A stretch of DNA of 5,255 bases from Deltaproteobacteria bacterium CG07_land_8_20_14_0_80_60_11 (lineage in GTDB: Bacteria; Desulfobacterota; Desulfobaccia; Desulfobaccales; 0-14-0-80-60-11), in the NCBI GenBank assembly GCA_002779455.1, contig PEWM01000160.1, positions 1-5,255 on the forward strand, in the 5' to 3' direction. Each line of letters begins with the position of its first letter. Position 1 is the first letter of the stretch. This document shows positions 5,102 to 5,255 of this stretch, piece by piece. Both the position numbers and the translations under genes were made by a program. The notes below the pieces were generated by a model, which was given only the letters and a program-made list of their open reading frames with translations, made no database searches and was not told where the DNA came from.

Positions 5102-5255
5102 ATGGATAACCTGCTCAATTCCCCCCACCTTGACCGCCTTATCGACCTGGCCCTGGAAGAGGATATCGGGCCGGGGGATGTCACCACCCAGGCCTTAATC
5201 CCGCCGGAGTTGCAGGGGGAAGCCCAGATCCGGGCCAAACAGACCCTGGTAGTGG
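5102..5255 (+). CDS. nadC: Nicotinate-nucleotide pyrophosphorylase (quinolinate phosphoribosyltransferase), N-terminal fragment
   Basis: The first 51 codons are present and the gene continues past the right edge. The product converts quinolinate and phosphoribosyl pyrophosphate to nicotinate mononucleotide, carbon dioxide and pyrophosphate, the third committed step of de novo NAD synthesis in the cytoplasm. The visible N-terminus has the family signature ALEEDIGPGDVTTQALIP (17-34), followed by GEAQIRAKQTLVV, the start of the N-terminal alpha/beta domain. The ATG at 5102 gives the usual short N-terminal helix (LLNSPHLDRLIDLAL). The PRPP-binding barrel lies outside the window. Its promoter is either inside or upstream of the inverted-repeat element at 5011-5090, or transcription enters from upstream genes. 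Confidence 0.93.
   Translation, partial: MDNLLNSPHLDRLIDLALEEDIGPGDVTTQALIPPELQGEAQIRAKQTLVV

Overview
The window is bacterial chromosome with high GC in the coding regions and strong G/C preference at third codon positions. The mix of genes points to an anaerobic, deltaproteobacterium-like lineage (Desulfobacterota, Desulfobacca/Syntrophobacter type). These genes are a radical-SAM gene of the futalosine menaquinone route, a double-zinc valyl-tRNA synthetase, nadC, a DUF2283 protein, and several families of short palindromic intergenic repeats. The taxonomic assignment is inference, not proof.

Left part (1-889), minus strand. The first 34 codons of a MqnE/MqnC-like radical-SAM enzyme run off the left edge. 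Upstream of it lies a complete TetR-family repressor gene. Two nearly identical palindromes with TATGACC/GGTCAT-type arms occur here: one just upstream of the radical-SAM ribosome binding site, and one covering the -10 region and start codon of the repressor gene. The simplest reading is a repressor that controls both itself and the menaquinone-type gene. A 61-bp double-hairpin repeat sits between the two genes.

Middle part (1035-1637), plus strand. A recognisable extended -10 promoter precedes a two-gene operon with a 16-bp overlap. It encodes a small basic protein resembling BECR-fold (RelE/barnase-like) nucleases, followed by a DUF2283 protein. This looks like a toxin-antitoxin-type module, but the function is inferred.

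Centre (1779-4451). A complete, intact valS of 890 residues carries both class I signature motifs, an editing domain, two four-cysteine zinc sites and a C-terminal coiled coil.

Right part (4452-5255). After valS comes an AT-richer, possibly truncated small ORF that runs into a palindrome. It is followed by a small acidic protein with six cysteines whose codon use suggests it is real. Two further inverted-repeat elements come next, and then the start of nadC. The second element ends exactly against the nadC ribosome binding site. The left edge gene and nadC both belong to cofactor biosynthesis, but nothing in the sequence shows that they act together.
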